A stretch of 14,543 nucleotides of DNA from Hyphomicrobiaceae bacterium (GTDB lineage Bacteria; Pseudomonadota; Alphaproteobacteria; Rhizobiales; JAKIUO01), in the NCBI GenBank assembly GCA_021647535.1, contig JAKIUO010000064.1, positions 1 to 14,543 on the forward strand, given 5' to 3'. Every line of letters starts with the position of its first letter. Within the stretch, counting starts at the first letter, position 1. A model generated the notes under the pieces. It saw only the letters and a list, made by a program, of their open reading frames with translations. It was not told the DNA's origin and did not search any database. This document shows positions 7,027-14,543 of this stretch, piece after piece. The position numbers and the translations under genes were made by a program.

Positions 7027-8394
7027 ATGCGCATTAGTCGATTTTTCATGCCCGTTTTGCGCGATGCGCCCAGCGAAGCGGAAATAGTTTCCCACAGACT
7101 CATGTTGCGCGCTGGCATGATCCGCCAATCGAGCTCGGGAATTTATTCCTGGTTGCCGATGGGGTTGAAGGTTCTCAATAACATTTCGCAAATCGTGCGC
7201 GAGGAGCAGGACAAGGCGGGAGCGGTCGAGCTGTTGATGCCAACTATTCAGTCAGCTGACCTTTGGCGGGAATCTGAGCGCTATGAAGCCTATGGGGCAG
7301 AAATGCTGCGCATCAAGGATCGTCATGGTCGCGAAATGCTCTATGGTCCAACCAATGAAGAGCTGATCACTACCCTGTTTCGCGATGGCGCTCATTCCTA
7401 CCGTGATGTGCCGTGCACGCTCTATCATGTGCAGTGGAAGTTTCGCGATGAGATCCGGCCGCGTTTCGGTGTGATGCGCGGGCGCGAGTTCTTGATGAAA
7501 GATGCCTATTCTTTTGACCTCACGAAAGAGGATGCCAAAAAGAGTTTTAACCGCATGTTTGTTGCCTATTTGCGCACTTTTGAACGGTTGGGCTTGACAG
7601 CGATCCCCATGCAGGCGGAAACGGGTCCCATCGGCGGTGATCTGTCCTATGAGTTTATCATATTGGCCAAAACCGGCGAGAGCGAAGTGTTTTGCCACAA
7701 GGATCTGCTCGATTTGAAAGCGCCGGAAAATGTCAATTATGACAGTGATCTGGAGCCGGTCATGGCTCCGTGGCTGGAAAAATATGCCGCGACGGAAGAT
7801 GTTCATGATGCGGATCGCTTTGCCTCTGAAGTGCCGCGAGACAAGCAGATCTCGGCACGGGGTATTGAGGTCGGGCAGGTGTTTTTGTTCGGTGACAAGT
7901 ATAATGAACCAATGAAATGCGCGGTGCAGGGGCCTGATGGCAAGCTCACCACCTTGCAAAGTGGCTCCTACGGGATTGGCGTGTCGCGCCTTGTCGGTGC
8001 CATAATTGAGGCCTCCCATGATGAGGCGGGTATCATTTGGCCGCAGAGCATTGCGCCGTTTAAAATTGGCCTGTTGAATTTGAAGGTCGGGGATAAAGAT
8101 ACGGACGCGGCTTGCGAATCACTTTATGAACAGTTGCAGTCCATGGGACAAACTGTACTCTATGATGACAGTAAAGAGCGCGCCGGGGGGAAATTCAAGA
8201 CCATGGATCTGATTGGCTTGCCCTGGCAAATCATTGCTGGTCCGCGAAGTGTGAAAGCGGGCAAGGTAGAGTTAAAAAACAGGGCGAGCGGTGAGGCGAC
8301 CGAGCTTGGCCTTGATGAAGTGATCAATTTTTTCGTCACGAAAAGCACGGATAGCCCAAGCACAGGCACAGGCAGAAAAAGCACAGAAAGCTGA
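7027..8394 (+). CDS. proS: Prolyl-tRNA synthetase (short alphaproteobacterial type)
   Basis: Class II aminoacyl-tRNA synthetase that charges tRNA-Pro with proline. At 455 residues it is the short form lacking the roughly 180-residue editing insertion found in the E. coli enzyme. Motif 1 surrounds S-W-L-P-M-G-L-K-V (41-49), motif 2 contains F-R-D-E-I-R-P-R-F (139-147), and motif 3 is G-S-Y-G-I-G-V-S-R (313-321). The T-N-E-E segment (109-112) and the anticodon-binding domain from about residue 345 are also visible. The last 16 residues (from about 440) are a low-complexity S/T/G tail. The ATG at 7027 follows a purine-rich AAGAAAGAGA stretch. The gene lies 31 bp upstream of the LolC/E permease gene on the same strand, so they are probably cotranscribed. 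Confidence 0.97.
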   Translation: MRISRFFMPVLRDAPSEAEIVSHRLMLRAGMIRQSSSGIYSWLPMGLKVLNNISQIVREEQDKAGAVELLMPTIQSADLWRESERYEAYGAEMLRIKDRHGREMLYGPTNEELITTLFRDGAHSYRDVPCTLYHVQWKFRDEIRPRFGVMRGREFLMKDAYSFDLTKEDAKKSFNRMFVAYLRTFERLGLTAIPMQAETGPIGGDLSYEFIILAKTGESEVFCHKDLLDLKAPENVNYDSDLEPVMAPWLEKYAATEDVHDADRFASEVPRDKQISARGIEVGQVFLFGDKYNEPMKCAVQGPDGKLTTLQSGSYGIGVSRLVGAIIEASHDEAGIIWPQSIAPFKIGLLNLKVGDKDTDAACESLYEQLQSMGQTVLYDDSKERAGGKFKTMDLIGLPWQIIAGPRSVKAGKVELKNRASGEATELGLDEVINFFVTKSTDSPSTGTGRKSTES

Positions 8395-8425
8395 TGAATT
8401 AATCGGCCAGAAACCGGATAAAAAC

Positions 8426-9769
8426 ATGTCTTCGATCAATGAGCCTCTGGGGGGAGGTATTGAGAGCCCCGTTAAATCACCAAAACCCTTTGCCGCTTAT
8501 GAGTGGATGTTGTCGGGACGCTATTTGCGGGCGCGGCGCAAAGAAGGGTTTATTTCGGTGATCGCTGGCTTTTCCTTTCTGGGTATTTTGCTGGGGGTGG
8601 CGACATTGATCATTGTGATGTCAGTGATGAACGGCTTTCGCGCTCAATTGCTCGACAAAATATTGGGATTGAACGGGCATATTATTATCAATAGCAGCAC
8701 CGGACGTTTTACCGATTACCAAAGTGTGATTGCCAAGAGCAGAAAGGTGGCGCGTGTAAAACAGGTTATTCCGCTTGTTGAAGGGCAGGCTATGGTTTCG
8801 ACACCGGCACGTTCTATTGCCGCGCTGGTGCGTGGCATTACCGAACATGATGCCAAGAACCTTCATGCTTTGCGCCAAGACCCGAATGCTGTGGCCCCTT
8901 CGGATCGCAACCAGAAAATCATTCAAGGCACGCTTGATGGTTTTGACAAGAATAAAGCCTCACTGGCCATTGGCTCACGCATGTCGAAAAACCTTAATAT
9001 ATATGTCGGGGATTATGTCACCCTGATCTCTCCGCGAGGCGCTTCGACGCCGTTTGGCACCACACCAAGGATAAAGCGGTATCAGGTGACAGCTATTTTT
9101 GAGATTGGCATGTCGGAATATGACAGCTCAATCATTTTTATGCCGTTTGTCGAGGCGCAGAAATTTTTCAATCGGCGCAAGCGCGTTGATGCCGTCGAGA
9201 TTGTGCTTGATGATGCCGACAAGGTGGGGGAAGTGATCCCGGAATTGATGAAGTTGATTGGCACGTCTCACAATTTTTCTGACTGGCGTGAACGTAATAA
9301 AGGATTTTTTACGGCTCTTGAAGTCGAGCGTTCCATGATGTTCATTATCTTGTCGCTGATTGTGCTGGTGGCGGCGCTCAATATTATTTCCGGGCTGATC
9401 ATGCTGGTCAAGGACAAGTCGCGCGACATTGCCGTGTTGCGCACCATGGGAGCCAGCCGGGGCTCGATCATGCGCATATTTTTTGTGACGGGGGCCAGTA
9501 TTGGCATTATTGGCACCATTGCCGGTTTTGTGATCGGCGTTTTGTTCGTTAGTAATATTGAAGCAATCCGGCAGTTTGTCGGCTGGTTGATTGGCGTCGA
9601 TATGTTTTCATCCGAACTTTATTATCTGACTGAAATGCCCGCCAAAATGGACTGGCATGAAGTCACGCAAGTGGTGGTCATGGCCCTTCTCTTGTCGATG
9701 GCGGCGACTATTTATCCTGCTTGGCGTGCCGCCAGGATGGACCCGGTGGAAGCCTTTCGTTATGAATAG
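8426..9769 (+). CDS. lolC: Lipoprotein-releasing ABC transporter permease, LolC/LolE family
   Basis: Inner-membrane subunit of the Lol transporter, which extracts outer-membrane lipoproteins and passes them to LolA. It has 447 residues in the typical layout: a cytoplasmic N-terminus with Y-L-R-A-R-R-K-E-G-F-I-S-V-I, a first membrane helix (about 45-67), a large periplasmic domain, and three C-terminal helices (about 300-322, 350-372 and 412-430). The conserved K-D-K-S-R-D-I-A-V-L-R-T-M-G-A coupling segment lies between helices two and three. Only one permease gene is next to lolD, so the transporter may use a homodimer (LolF-like) unless a second gene lies elsewhere; I cannot distinguish LolC from LolE from the sequence. 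The ATG at 8426 follows a CCGGAT sequence seven bases upstream. Confidence 0.93.
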   Translation: MSSINEPLGGGIESPVKSPKPFAAYEWMLSGRYLRARRKEGFISVIAGFSFLGILLGVATLIIVMSVMNGFRAQLLDKILGLNGHIIINSSTGRFTDYQSVIAKSRKVARVKQVIPLVEGQAMVSTPARSIAALVRGITEHDAKNLHALRQDPNAVAPSDRNQKIIQGTLDGFDKNKASLAIGSRMSKNLNIYVGDYVTLISPRGASTPFGTTPRIKRYQVTAIFEIGMSEYDSSIIFMPFVEAQKFFNRRKRVDAVEIVLDDADKVGEVIPELMKLIGTSHNFSDWRERNKGFFTALEVERSMMFIILSLIVLVAALNIISGLIMLVKDKSRDIAVLRTMGASRGSIMRIFFVTGASIGIIGTIAGFVIGVLFVSNIEAIRQFVGWLIGVDMFSSELYYLTEMPAKMDWHEVTQVVVMALLLSMAATIYPAWRAARMDPVEAFRYE

Positions 9770-9814
9770 TGAGCGGACAGACAGCAATAATAATTGAGCG
9801 TGAGAGCCCACTTT

Positions 9815-10504
9815 ATGGATAAGAAGACTTTGTTGATGAAGCTGGATGGGCTGGAGCTGACCTATGAACAGGGGCAGCGGCGCATTGAGGTGCTGAAGGG
9901 GACGCAGGCCGAGTTCTATACCGGCGAGGCGGTTGCGCTGGTTGGTCCCTCAGGAGCAGGCAAGTCGAGCCTGTTGCATATTATTGGTCTGCTGGATCGT
10001 CCCCATGGTGGGCAGGTGATGTTCGAGGGGCGCAATTGCGTCGAGCTTGATGATCACGAGCGCACCATGTTGCGCCGTTCAAGTATTGGCTTTGTCTACC
10101 AGTTCCATCAATTATTGCCCGAGTTCAGTGCTCTTGAAAATGTTGTCATTCCCCAGCTCATTCGTGGTCTGTCGAAAAAAGACGCAACCGTTCGGGCACA
10201 AGAGCTTTTGAGCTCGCTAGGCCTTGGTGATCGTGGTATTCACCGCCCCGCCGAGCTGTCTGGCGGCGAGCAGCAAAGGGTGGCTATTGCCAGAGCTGTG
10301 GCCAATCACCCGAAAATTTTACTGGCCGATGAACCCACCGGAAACCTTGACCCCGAAACCGCAGATCGCGTCTTTGAAAAACTGCTGGGCCTCGTGCGCA
10401 CCACTGGCCTTTGCGCCATCATGGCCACCCATAATATGGAACTGGCCCAGCGCATGGACCGTATTTTACGCCTCGAAAATGGCAAGCTGGTCGAGGTGAC
10501 GTAG
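9815..10504 (+). CDS. lolD: Lipoprotein-releasing ABC transporter ATPase LolD
   Basis: Cytoplasmic ATPase powering the Lol transporter, 229 residues from the chosen start. Walker A G-P-S-G-A-G-K-S (44-51), the Q-loop glutamine (96), the signature L-S-G-G-E-Q (148-153), Walker B I-L-L-A-D-E-P-T (168-175) and the switch histidine H206 are all intact. The segment L-L-D-R-P-H-G-G after Walker A is typical of the LolD/MacB subfamily. A TTG at 9794 would add seven residues in the same frame, but the ATG at 9815 has a GAGAG ribosome site and gives the normal N-terminus. The gene follows the permease by 45 bp. Confidence 0.95.
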   Translation: MDKKTLLMKLDGLELTYEQGQRRIEVLKGTQAEFYTGEAVALVGPSGAGKSSLLHIIGLLDRPHGGQVMFEGRNCVELDDHERTMLRRSSIGFVYQFHQLLPEFSALENVVIPQLIRGLSKKDATVRAQELLSSLGLGDRGIHRPAELSGGEQQRVAIARAVANHPKILLADEPTGNLDPETADRVFEKLLGLVRTTGLCAIMATHNMELAQRMDRILRLENGKLVEVT

Positions 10505-10561
10505 GGGGGATGGAGTAAGAGATAAAGTCATTTGCAAGTGAATATGGCTTGTGGTTCAGGA

Positions 10562-11119
10562 CTACTCAATATCCTCAAAAAAAGCCCTGACTTTGACTTC
10601 AAGGCCAGGTGGGTCGAGATTTAACGTCCCTTCACCTCTGGAGGCAGATGTAATCTGTCCCTCTTTGTCGCGGGCGTGATGGATGACAATTTTCTGTTCA
10701 GTATCAATAATCAGATAGTGTTGAACGCTGCTGACATTGAAATAACCGATAAATTTGCTTCCGGTGTCGACATGTCTGGTGCTTGGTGACAGCACCTCTA
10801 CGATAATGACAGGTTCCAACACTTCAAGGTCATCATCTGACGGGTCGTCGCCGCAATATACCAGCGCATCGGGTTCGTAGGACACATGATCGTTGATTCT
10901 GACTGTAGCCCCATCGGTTAAGACCGAGCATCCGCTATCAGAACGCTTGATAGCGCCGGTTAATGCCAGATAAGTCGTTCCTTTTATTTTTGTGTGTCGT
11001 ACTCGTTCTGGAGACATAGCCACCGGGATGCCGTCAATAAGCTCATAGCGCCCCGGCTGTTCACAAGCCCAGAGCAAAAATTCATCCACAGTCATGCGTT
11101 TTTTGTCGATAGCGCTCAT
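10562..11119 (-). CDS. Uma2-family (DUF820) putative restriction-endonuclease-like protein
   Basis: Protein of 185 residues with the PD-(D/E)XK-like Uma2/DUF820 layout. E26 in Y-E-L-I-D-G, D84 in Y-E-P-D-A-L-V-Y, and E108 in V-I-I-V-E-V-L-S-P-S-T form the presumed metal site, with K122 close behind. Family members are abundant in cyanobacteria and scattered elsewhere, often in multiple copies; their biological function is not established, and no partner methylase or antitoxin is visible here. The gene points against its neighbours (convergent with lolD, divergent from dnaE) and splits an otherwise familiar lolD-dnaE order, consistent with acquisition. The ATG at 11119 is the first in frame after an in-frame TAG; only a weak GAG ribosome site precedes it, and it overlaps the stop of a short leader ORF. 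Confidence 0.85.
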   Translation of the reverse strand: MSAIDKKRMTVDEFLLWACEQPGRYELIDGIPVAMSPERVRHTKIKGTTYLALTGAIKRSDSGCSVLTDGATVRINDHVSYEPDALVYCGDDPSDDDLEVLEPVIIVEVLSPSTRHVDTGSKFIGYFNVSSVQHYLIIDTEQKIVIHHARDKEGQITSASRGEGTLNLDPPGLEVKVRAFFEDIE

Positions 11120-11142
11120 GTCGATCTCGTTTCTGCTGGCAT
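11116..11142 (-). CDS. Possible 8-codon leader ORF before the Uma2 gene
   Basis: ATG at 11142 opens an 8-residue frame (M-P-A-E-T-R-S-T) whose TGA overlaps the Uma2 start codon as ATGA. A consensus AGGAGG ribosome site (11160-11155) stands 12 bases before this ATG, while the Uma2 ATG itself has almost none. This arrangement would allow translational coupling, but the peptide is too short to be judged by its sequence and may be chance. Confidence 0.3.
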   Translation of the reverse strand: MPAETRST

Positions 11143-11162
11143 CTTCGCCTTTGTCCTCCTAG

Positions 11163-11191
11163 ATTTTACCCCAATACACAGTTTTAGTAAA
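11163..11191 (-). promoter_or_regulatory. Putative promoter for the Uma2 gene
   Basis: On the minus strand TTTACT (11191-11186, four of six matches) and TAAAAT (11168-11163, five of six matches) are 17 bases apart. A start about seven bases downstream would fall near 11156, inside the AGGAGG motif, so either this promoter or that ribosome site is functional, but probably not both as drawn. Confidence 0.4.
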
Positions 11192-11197
11192 CGGGCT

Positions 11198-11267
11198 GCA
11201 GGGGATCATCCCCTGCCGCCAGCCGCGCAGGCTGCCCGTCTGGCGAAGACATGGTGCGTCAGCACCA
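11198..11267. repeat. Cluster of three palindromes upstream of dnaE
   Basis: Three stem-loops follow one another. The first is GCAGGGGA-TCA-TCCCCTGC (11198-11216, perfect 8-bp arms). The second pairs CGCCAG with CTGGCG (11217-11222 and 11240-11245, 17-base loop). The third pairs TGGTGC with GCACCA (11252-11257 and 11262-11267, 4-base loop). CGGGC (11192-11196) and GCCCG (11234-11238) could form an alternative outer stem. The GC content exceeds that of the adjacent AT-rich bases. The arrangement resembles a dispersed intergenic palindromic element (REP/BIME-like), but only one copy is seen in this window. It could also terminate or attenuate transcription before dnaE, although no T-run follows. 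Confidence 0.5.
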
Positions 11268-11282
11268 CAAAGCGGTAGTTTC

Positions 11283-14200
11283 ATGAGCACATCTTTCATC
11301 CATCTTCGTGTCCATTCGGCCTATTCCCTTGCCGAGGGGGCTTTGCCGGTCAAAGACCTTGTCAAAACGGCGGGTAAGCTACAAATGCCGGCGCTGGCCA
11401 TAACGGATCGTAATAATCTGTTTGGCGCGCTGGAGTTCAGCGAGACCATGGCGGGGGCGGGCTTGCAGCCTTTGACCGGTTGCACCTTGTCGTTTTTTTT
11501 TGAAGGGTTGGCGAGCATTGAGGCTCCAGCTGTGGGGCTGGCTGGTGCGCCGACCAAGCAGGGCGATGTGGTTTTGATCGTCAAGAATAAAACCGGCTAT
11601 CACAATCTTCTGAAAATCCTCAGCCATGCTTATCTGGCCGACAAAGACCTTGAGGAGCCGCTGGTTCCTGACAGCTGTCTGGCGCAATATTGTGACGGTC
11701 TGATTGTGCTGAGCGGCGGACCGGACGGGGTGATTGATCGGGCGTTGCGCGAGGGACGCGGCGAGTTGGCGCGTGCCATGCTGGAGCGCTTGCGTGAAAT
11801 TGCGCCGGATCATTTATATGTAGAGTTGCAGCGCCATGAGCTCGACAGCGAGAAAAAAGTCGAACCGGCGCTGGTCGAGCTGGCCTATGATCTTGACTTG
11901 CCCATCGTCGCCACCAATCAGTGCTTTTTCCCAGCATCTGATGATTATGAGGCGCATGACGCGTTGATCTGCATTGCGGCTGCTTCCTATGTCGTCGTTG
12001 AGGACCGCCGCCGCCTGACCCCGGAGCATTATTTCAAGACCGCTGATGAGATGGTCGCGCTGTTTGCGGACCTGCCCGAAGCGCTGGAAAATACGGTGAA
12101 CATTGCCAGGCGCTGCTCGTTTCGCCCCTTGCTGCATGATCCGATTTTGCCGCGTTTTGGCGGCGATGAGGATGTGACGCCCGCGCAGCAGGAAAAAATA
12201 GAAGCCGATGAGCTGGAGCGTCAGGCCAAGGAGGGGCTGAAAAAACGCCTTGAAGTTGATGGCATCGCCAAGGGCTTTGAAGAAAAAGATTATTGGGAAC
12301 GGCTGGATTTCGAGCTTGGCATCATCACCGGTATGAAATTTCCAGGCTATTTTCTGATCGTTTCGGATTTTATCAAATGGTCGAAGGAAAAGGACATTCC
12401 GGTGGGGCCTGGGCGTGGGTCGGGCGCGGGCTCGGTTGTCGCCTGGGTGCTGTCGATCACCGATCTGGATCCGCTTCGCTTTGGTTTGCTGTTCGAACGC
12501 TTCCTAAACCCGGAACGTGTGTCCATGCCAGATTTCGACATTGATTTTTGTCAGGACCGGCGCGATGAGGTCATTGGCTATGTGCAGAATAAATATGGTT
12601 TTGATCGCGTCGCGCAGATCATCACTTTTGGTAAGCTGCAGGCCAAGGCGGTGATCCGCGACGTTGGCCGTGTTTTGCAAATGCCTTATGGGCAGGTCGA
12701 CCGTTTGTCAAAACTCATTCCCAATACCATCGGCATTTCGCTGGTCGAGGCCATGGCCGAAGAGCCCAAGATTGAAGAGGCGGCGCAAGAAGAACCGGTG
12801 GTGCGCAATCTGCTGAATATTGCCATGCGTCTTGAAGGTTTGTATCGCCACGCCTCGACCCATGCGGCTGGCGTGGTGATTGGCGACCGCCCGCTCGATG
12901 AGCTGGTACCGCTTTATCGTGATCCGCGCTCCGATATTCCTGTCACCCAGTTTAATATGAAATGGGTGGAACCTGCCGGGCTGGTGAAATTCGATTTTCT
13001 GGGCCTTAAAACCCTGACGGTCATTCAAAAAGCCCTGCAATTCATCAAGGAGGGTGGCAATCATGTGGATTTCACCGGCGCGCCGCTTGATGACAAGGCG
13101 GCCTATGAGCTGCTGGCCAGAGGCGATACCATCGGTGTGTTTCAGCTGGAAAGTACGGGGATGCGTGAGAGCCTGAAAGCGCTCAAACCGGACCGTTTTG
13201 AAGATATTATCGCCATGGTGTCGCTCTATCGCCCCGGCCCGATGGACAATATCCCCACCTATATCGAGCGCAAATTTGGCCGCGAAGAGGTCGTCTATCT
13301 CGATGACAAGCTGGCCCCCATGCTGGATGAAACCTATGGCGTCATCATCTATCAGGAACAGGTCATGCAGATTGCTCAGGTGCTGGCGGGCTATTCGCTT
13401 GGCGAAGCCGATCTGTTGCGCCGCGCCATGGGCAAGAAAATTGCCGCAGAAATGGACAAGCAGCGTCCCAAATTTGTGGACGGCGCTGCCGAGCGCGGTG
13501 TGTCGCGCAAAAATGCTGATACTATTTTCGATCTGTTGGCCAAGTTTGCCAGTTATGGTTTTAATAAATCCCATGCTGCCGCCTATGCCTTGCTGGCTTA
13601 CCAGACGGCTTATCTGAAAGCCAACTATCCTGTTGAATTCATGGCCGCCATCATGACGCTGGATCAGGGCAATACGGACAAGGTCAAACTGTTTTTTGAG
13701 GAAACAAGGGTGATGGGCATCACCATGCATCCGCCTTGTATTAATAAGTCAACGGCAGAATTTCGCCCGCAAGATGGCGGCATCCGCTATTCGCTGACGG
13801 CACTGAAAAATGTCGGCGCTGAAGCCATGCAGGAGCTTTGCAAGGAACGAGATCAAAACGGGGCGTTCAAGGATCTGGCTGATTTTGCCAATCGTGTTGA
13901 TCCAAAATTGATCAATAAGCGCACGCTGGAAATGCTGGCGGCCAGCGATGCCTTTGCCGGGTTTGGGCTGGAGCGGGCGCAGGTTTATGGCAATGTTGAT
14001 TTGATCATGGCCAGCGCCAACCGGGCTGCCAGTGACAAAAGCAGTGGCCAGAATTCTTTGTTTGGCGGCGAGGATGACGACGCGCCCGAACTGAAGCTGC
14101 GCGAGGTCAAATTATGGGTGCCGATCGAGATCCTTACCAAAGAACAGGATGCGGTTGGCTTTTACCTGTCGGGCCATCCGCTGGACGATTACATGGCCCC

Positions 14201-14543
14201 GCTGAAACGCAAAGGCGTTCTGACGCTGGACGAGGTGACGGCGCGGGCACAATCCGGGGCGTCAGTGGTGAAAATGGCCGGGGTTGTGGCCGGTCGGCAA
14301 GAGCGTAAATCGGCGCGCGGCAACCGGTTTGCCTTTGCCCAGATTTCCGACCCGACCGGCGCGTATGAGATCACGCTGTTTTCGGAAACCCTTGAAAAAT
14401 CGCGGGATTATCTGGAAACAGGCTCAAAAGTGGTGATCACCGCCGAGGCGACGCTGGAATCCGATCAGCTGAAATTGCTGGCGCGTTCCGTGGTGCCGAT
14501 TGATACGGCCGTGGCGCAAGCCCGATCCGCCGGATTGCTGGTG
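11283..14543 (+). CDS. dnaE: DNA polymerase III alpha subunit DnaE, N-terminal 1087 codons (runs off the right edge)
   Basis: Catalytic subunit of the replicative polymerase. The N-terminal PHP domain starts with H7-L-R-V-H11-S, the same pattern as E. coli DnaE, where the PHP metal site is degenerate and proofreading is done by a separate DnaQ subunit. The polymerase core shows G-P-G-R-G-S-G-A-G-S (375-384), the catalytic aspartates D419 and D421 in P-D-F-D-I-D-F, and D571 in K-F-D-F-L-G-L. The finger region has Y-R-P-G-P-M-D (649-655) and A-S-Y-G-F-N-K-S-H-A-A-A-Y (756-768). Q923-N-S-L-F927 is a good internal clamp-binding motif, and an OB fold spans about 995-1075. Roughly 60-80 C-terminal residues are missing beyond the window. 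The ATG at 11283 has no strong ribosome site and lies 16 bases after a palindrome cluster. Confidence 0.97.
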   Translation, partial: MSTSFIHLRVHSAYSLAEGALPVKDLVKTAGKLQMPALAITDRNNLFGALEFSETMAGAGLQPLTGCTLSFFFEGLASIEAPAVGLAGAPTKQGDVVLIVKNKTGYHNLLKILSHAYLADKDLEEPLVPDSCLAQYCDGLIVLSGGPDGVIDRALREGRGELARAMLERLREIAPDHLYVELQRHELDSEKKVEPALVELAYDLDLPIVATNQCFFPASDDYEAHDALICIAAASYVVVEDRRRLTPEHYFKTADEMVALFADLPEALENTVNIARRCSFRPLLHDPILPRFGGDEDVTPAQQEKIEADELERQAKEGLKKRLEVDGIAKGFEEKDYWERLDFELGIITGMKFPGYFLIVSDFIKWSKEKDIPVGPGRGSGAGSVVAWVLSITDLDPLRFGLLFERFLNPERVSMPDFDIDFCQDRRDEVIGYVQNKYGFDRVAQIITFGKLQAKAVIRDVGRVLQMPYGQVDRLSKLIPNTIGISLVEAMAEEPKIEEAAQEEPVVRNLLNIAMRLEGLYRHASTHAAGVVIGDRPLDELVPLYRDPRSDIPVTQFNMKWVEPAGLVKFDFLGLKTLTVIQKALQFIKEGGNHVDFTGAPLDDKAAYELLARGDTIGVFQLESTGMRESLKALKPDRFEDIIAMVSLYRPGPMDNIPTYIERKFGREEVVYLDDKLAPMLDETYGVIIYQEQVMQIAQVLAGYSLGEADLLRRAMGKKIAAEMDKQRPKFVDGAAERGVSRKNADTIFDLLAKFASYGFNKSHAAAYALLAYQTAYLKANYPVEFMAAIMTLDQGNTDKVKLFFEETRVMGITMHPPCINKSTAEFRPQDGGIRYSLTALKNVGAEAMQELCKERDQNGAFKDLADFANRVDPKLINKRTLEMLAASDAFAGFGLERAQVYGNVDLIMASANRAASDKSSGQNSLFGGEDDDAPELKLREVKLWVPIEILTKEQDAVGFYLSGHPLDDYMAPLKRKGVLTLDEVTARAQSGASVVKMAGVVAGRQERKSARGNRFAFAQISDPTGAYEITLFSETLEKSRDYLETGSKVVITAEATLESDQLKLLARSVVPIDTAVAQARSAGLLV

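Noticed and set aside
7252..8019. A 255-codon open frame on the minus strand
   Set aside because: It is antisense to the catalytic core of proS, with no ribosome site and no family resemblance.
9794..9814. TTG start for lolD
   Set aside because: The ATG at 9815 has a better ribosome site and gives the usual LolD N-terminus.
10505..10561. Terminator between the convergent lolD and Uma2 genes
   Set aside because: I looked for a stem-loop with a T-run on either strand and found only a weak imperfect 12-bp dyad (CATTTGCAAGTG).
11151..11180. Possible dnaE promoter TTGTCC / TACACA on the plus strand
   Set aside because: The -10 matches only three of six bases, and the site overlaps the better-supported minus-strand promoter and ribosome site of the Uma2 gene.
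12708..13730. A 340-codon open frame on the minus strand
   Set aside because: It lies wholly antisense to the conserved polymerase core of dnaE. Its translation is rich in H, Q and I without recognisable domains, as expected from the codon bias of the opposite strand.
1..14543. CRISPR arrays, tRNA or rRNA genes, insertion sequences, defence or biosynthetic clusters
   Set aside because: No spaced direct repeats, tRNA-like folds, transposase frames or flanking terminal repeats were found on either strand.

Overview
The window comes from an alphaproteobacterial chromosome of moderate GC content, roughly half by eye. I infer this from a complete cbb3 oxidase cluster with its assembly genes (ccoNOQP-ccoG-fixH-ccoI), a short bacterial-type ProRS of about 440-455 residues, and the order proS-lolC-lolD-dnaE, which is common in Alphaproteobacteria. 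I cannot fix the genus from sequence alone.

Left half, all on the minus strand (transcribed from about 6.8 kb toward position 1): ccoN, ccoO, the small ccoQ, ccoP, ccoG, fixH and the first 340 codons of the copper ATPase gene ccoI, which runs off the left edge. Together these encode the high-affinity cbb3 cytochrome c oxidase (CcoN with heme b, heme b3 and CuB; CcoO and CcoP as c-type cytochromes) and the proteins that supply copper and assemble it. A FNR/FixK-like box lies upstream of ccoN. A strong hairpin followed by a T-run separates ccoP from ccoG, and a second hairpin separates ccoG from fixH, so the cluster looks divided into ccoNOQP / ccoG / fixH-ccoI expression blocks.

Right half, plus strand: proS (prolyl-tRNA synthetase), a single LolC/LolE-family permease gene and lolD (lipoprotein release ABC transporter), then after an interruption dnaE (DNA polymerase III alpha), which runs off the right edge after 1087 codons. 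The interruption is a convergent Uma2-family (DUF820) gene on the minus strand plus a 70-bp cluster of tight palindromes just upstream of dnaE.

The strongest anomaly is in CcoP. The first heme c attachment motif reads CxxCN (C122, C125, N126) instead of CxxCH, one base away from the canonical codon, while the second motif is intact. Either this oxidase has lost or altered one c heme, or the sequence carries a single-base error. I do not see a wholly new multi-gene system. The other points of interest are regulatory: the hairpin/promoter overlap between ccoP and ccoG, the structured fixH leader, a short leader ORF overlapping the Uma2 start, and the palindrome cluster before dnaE.
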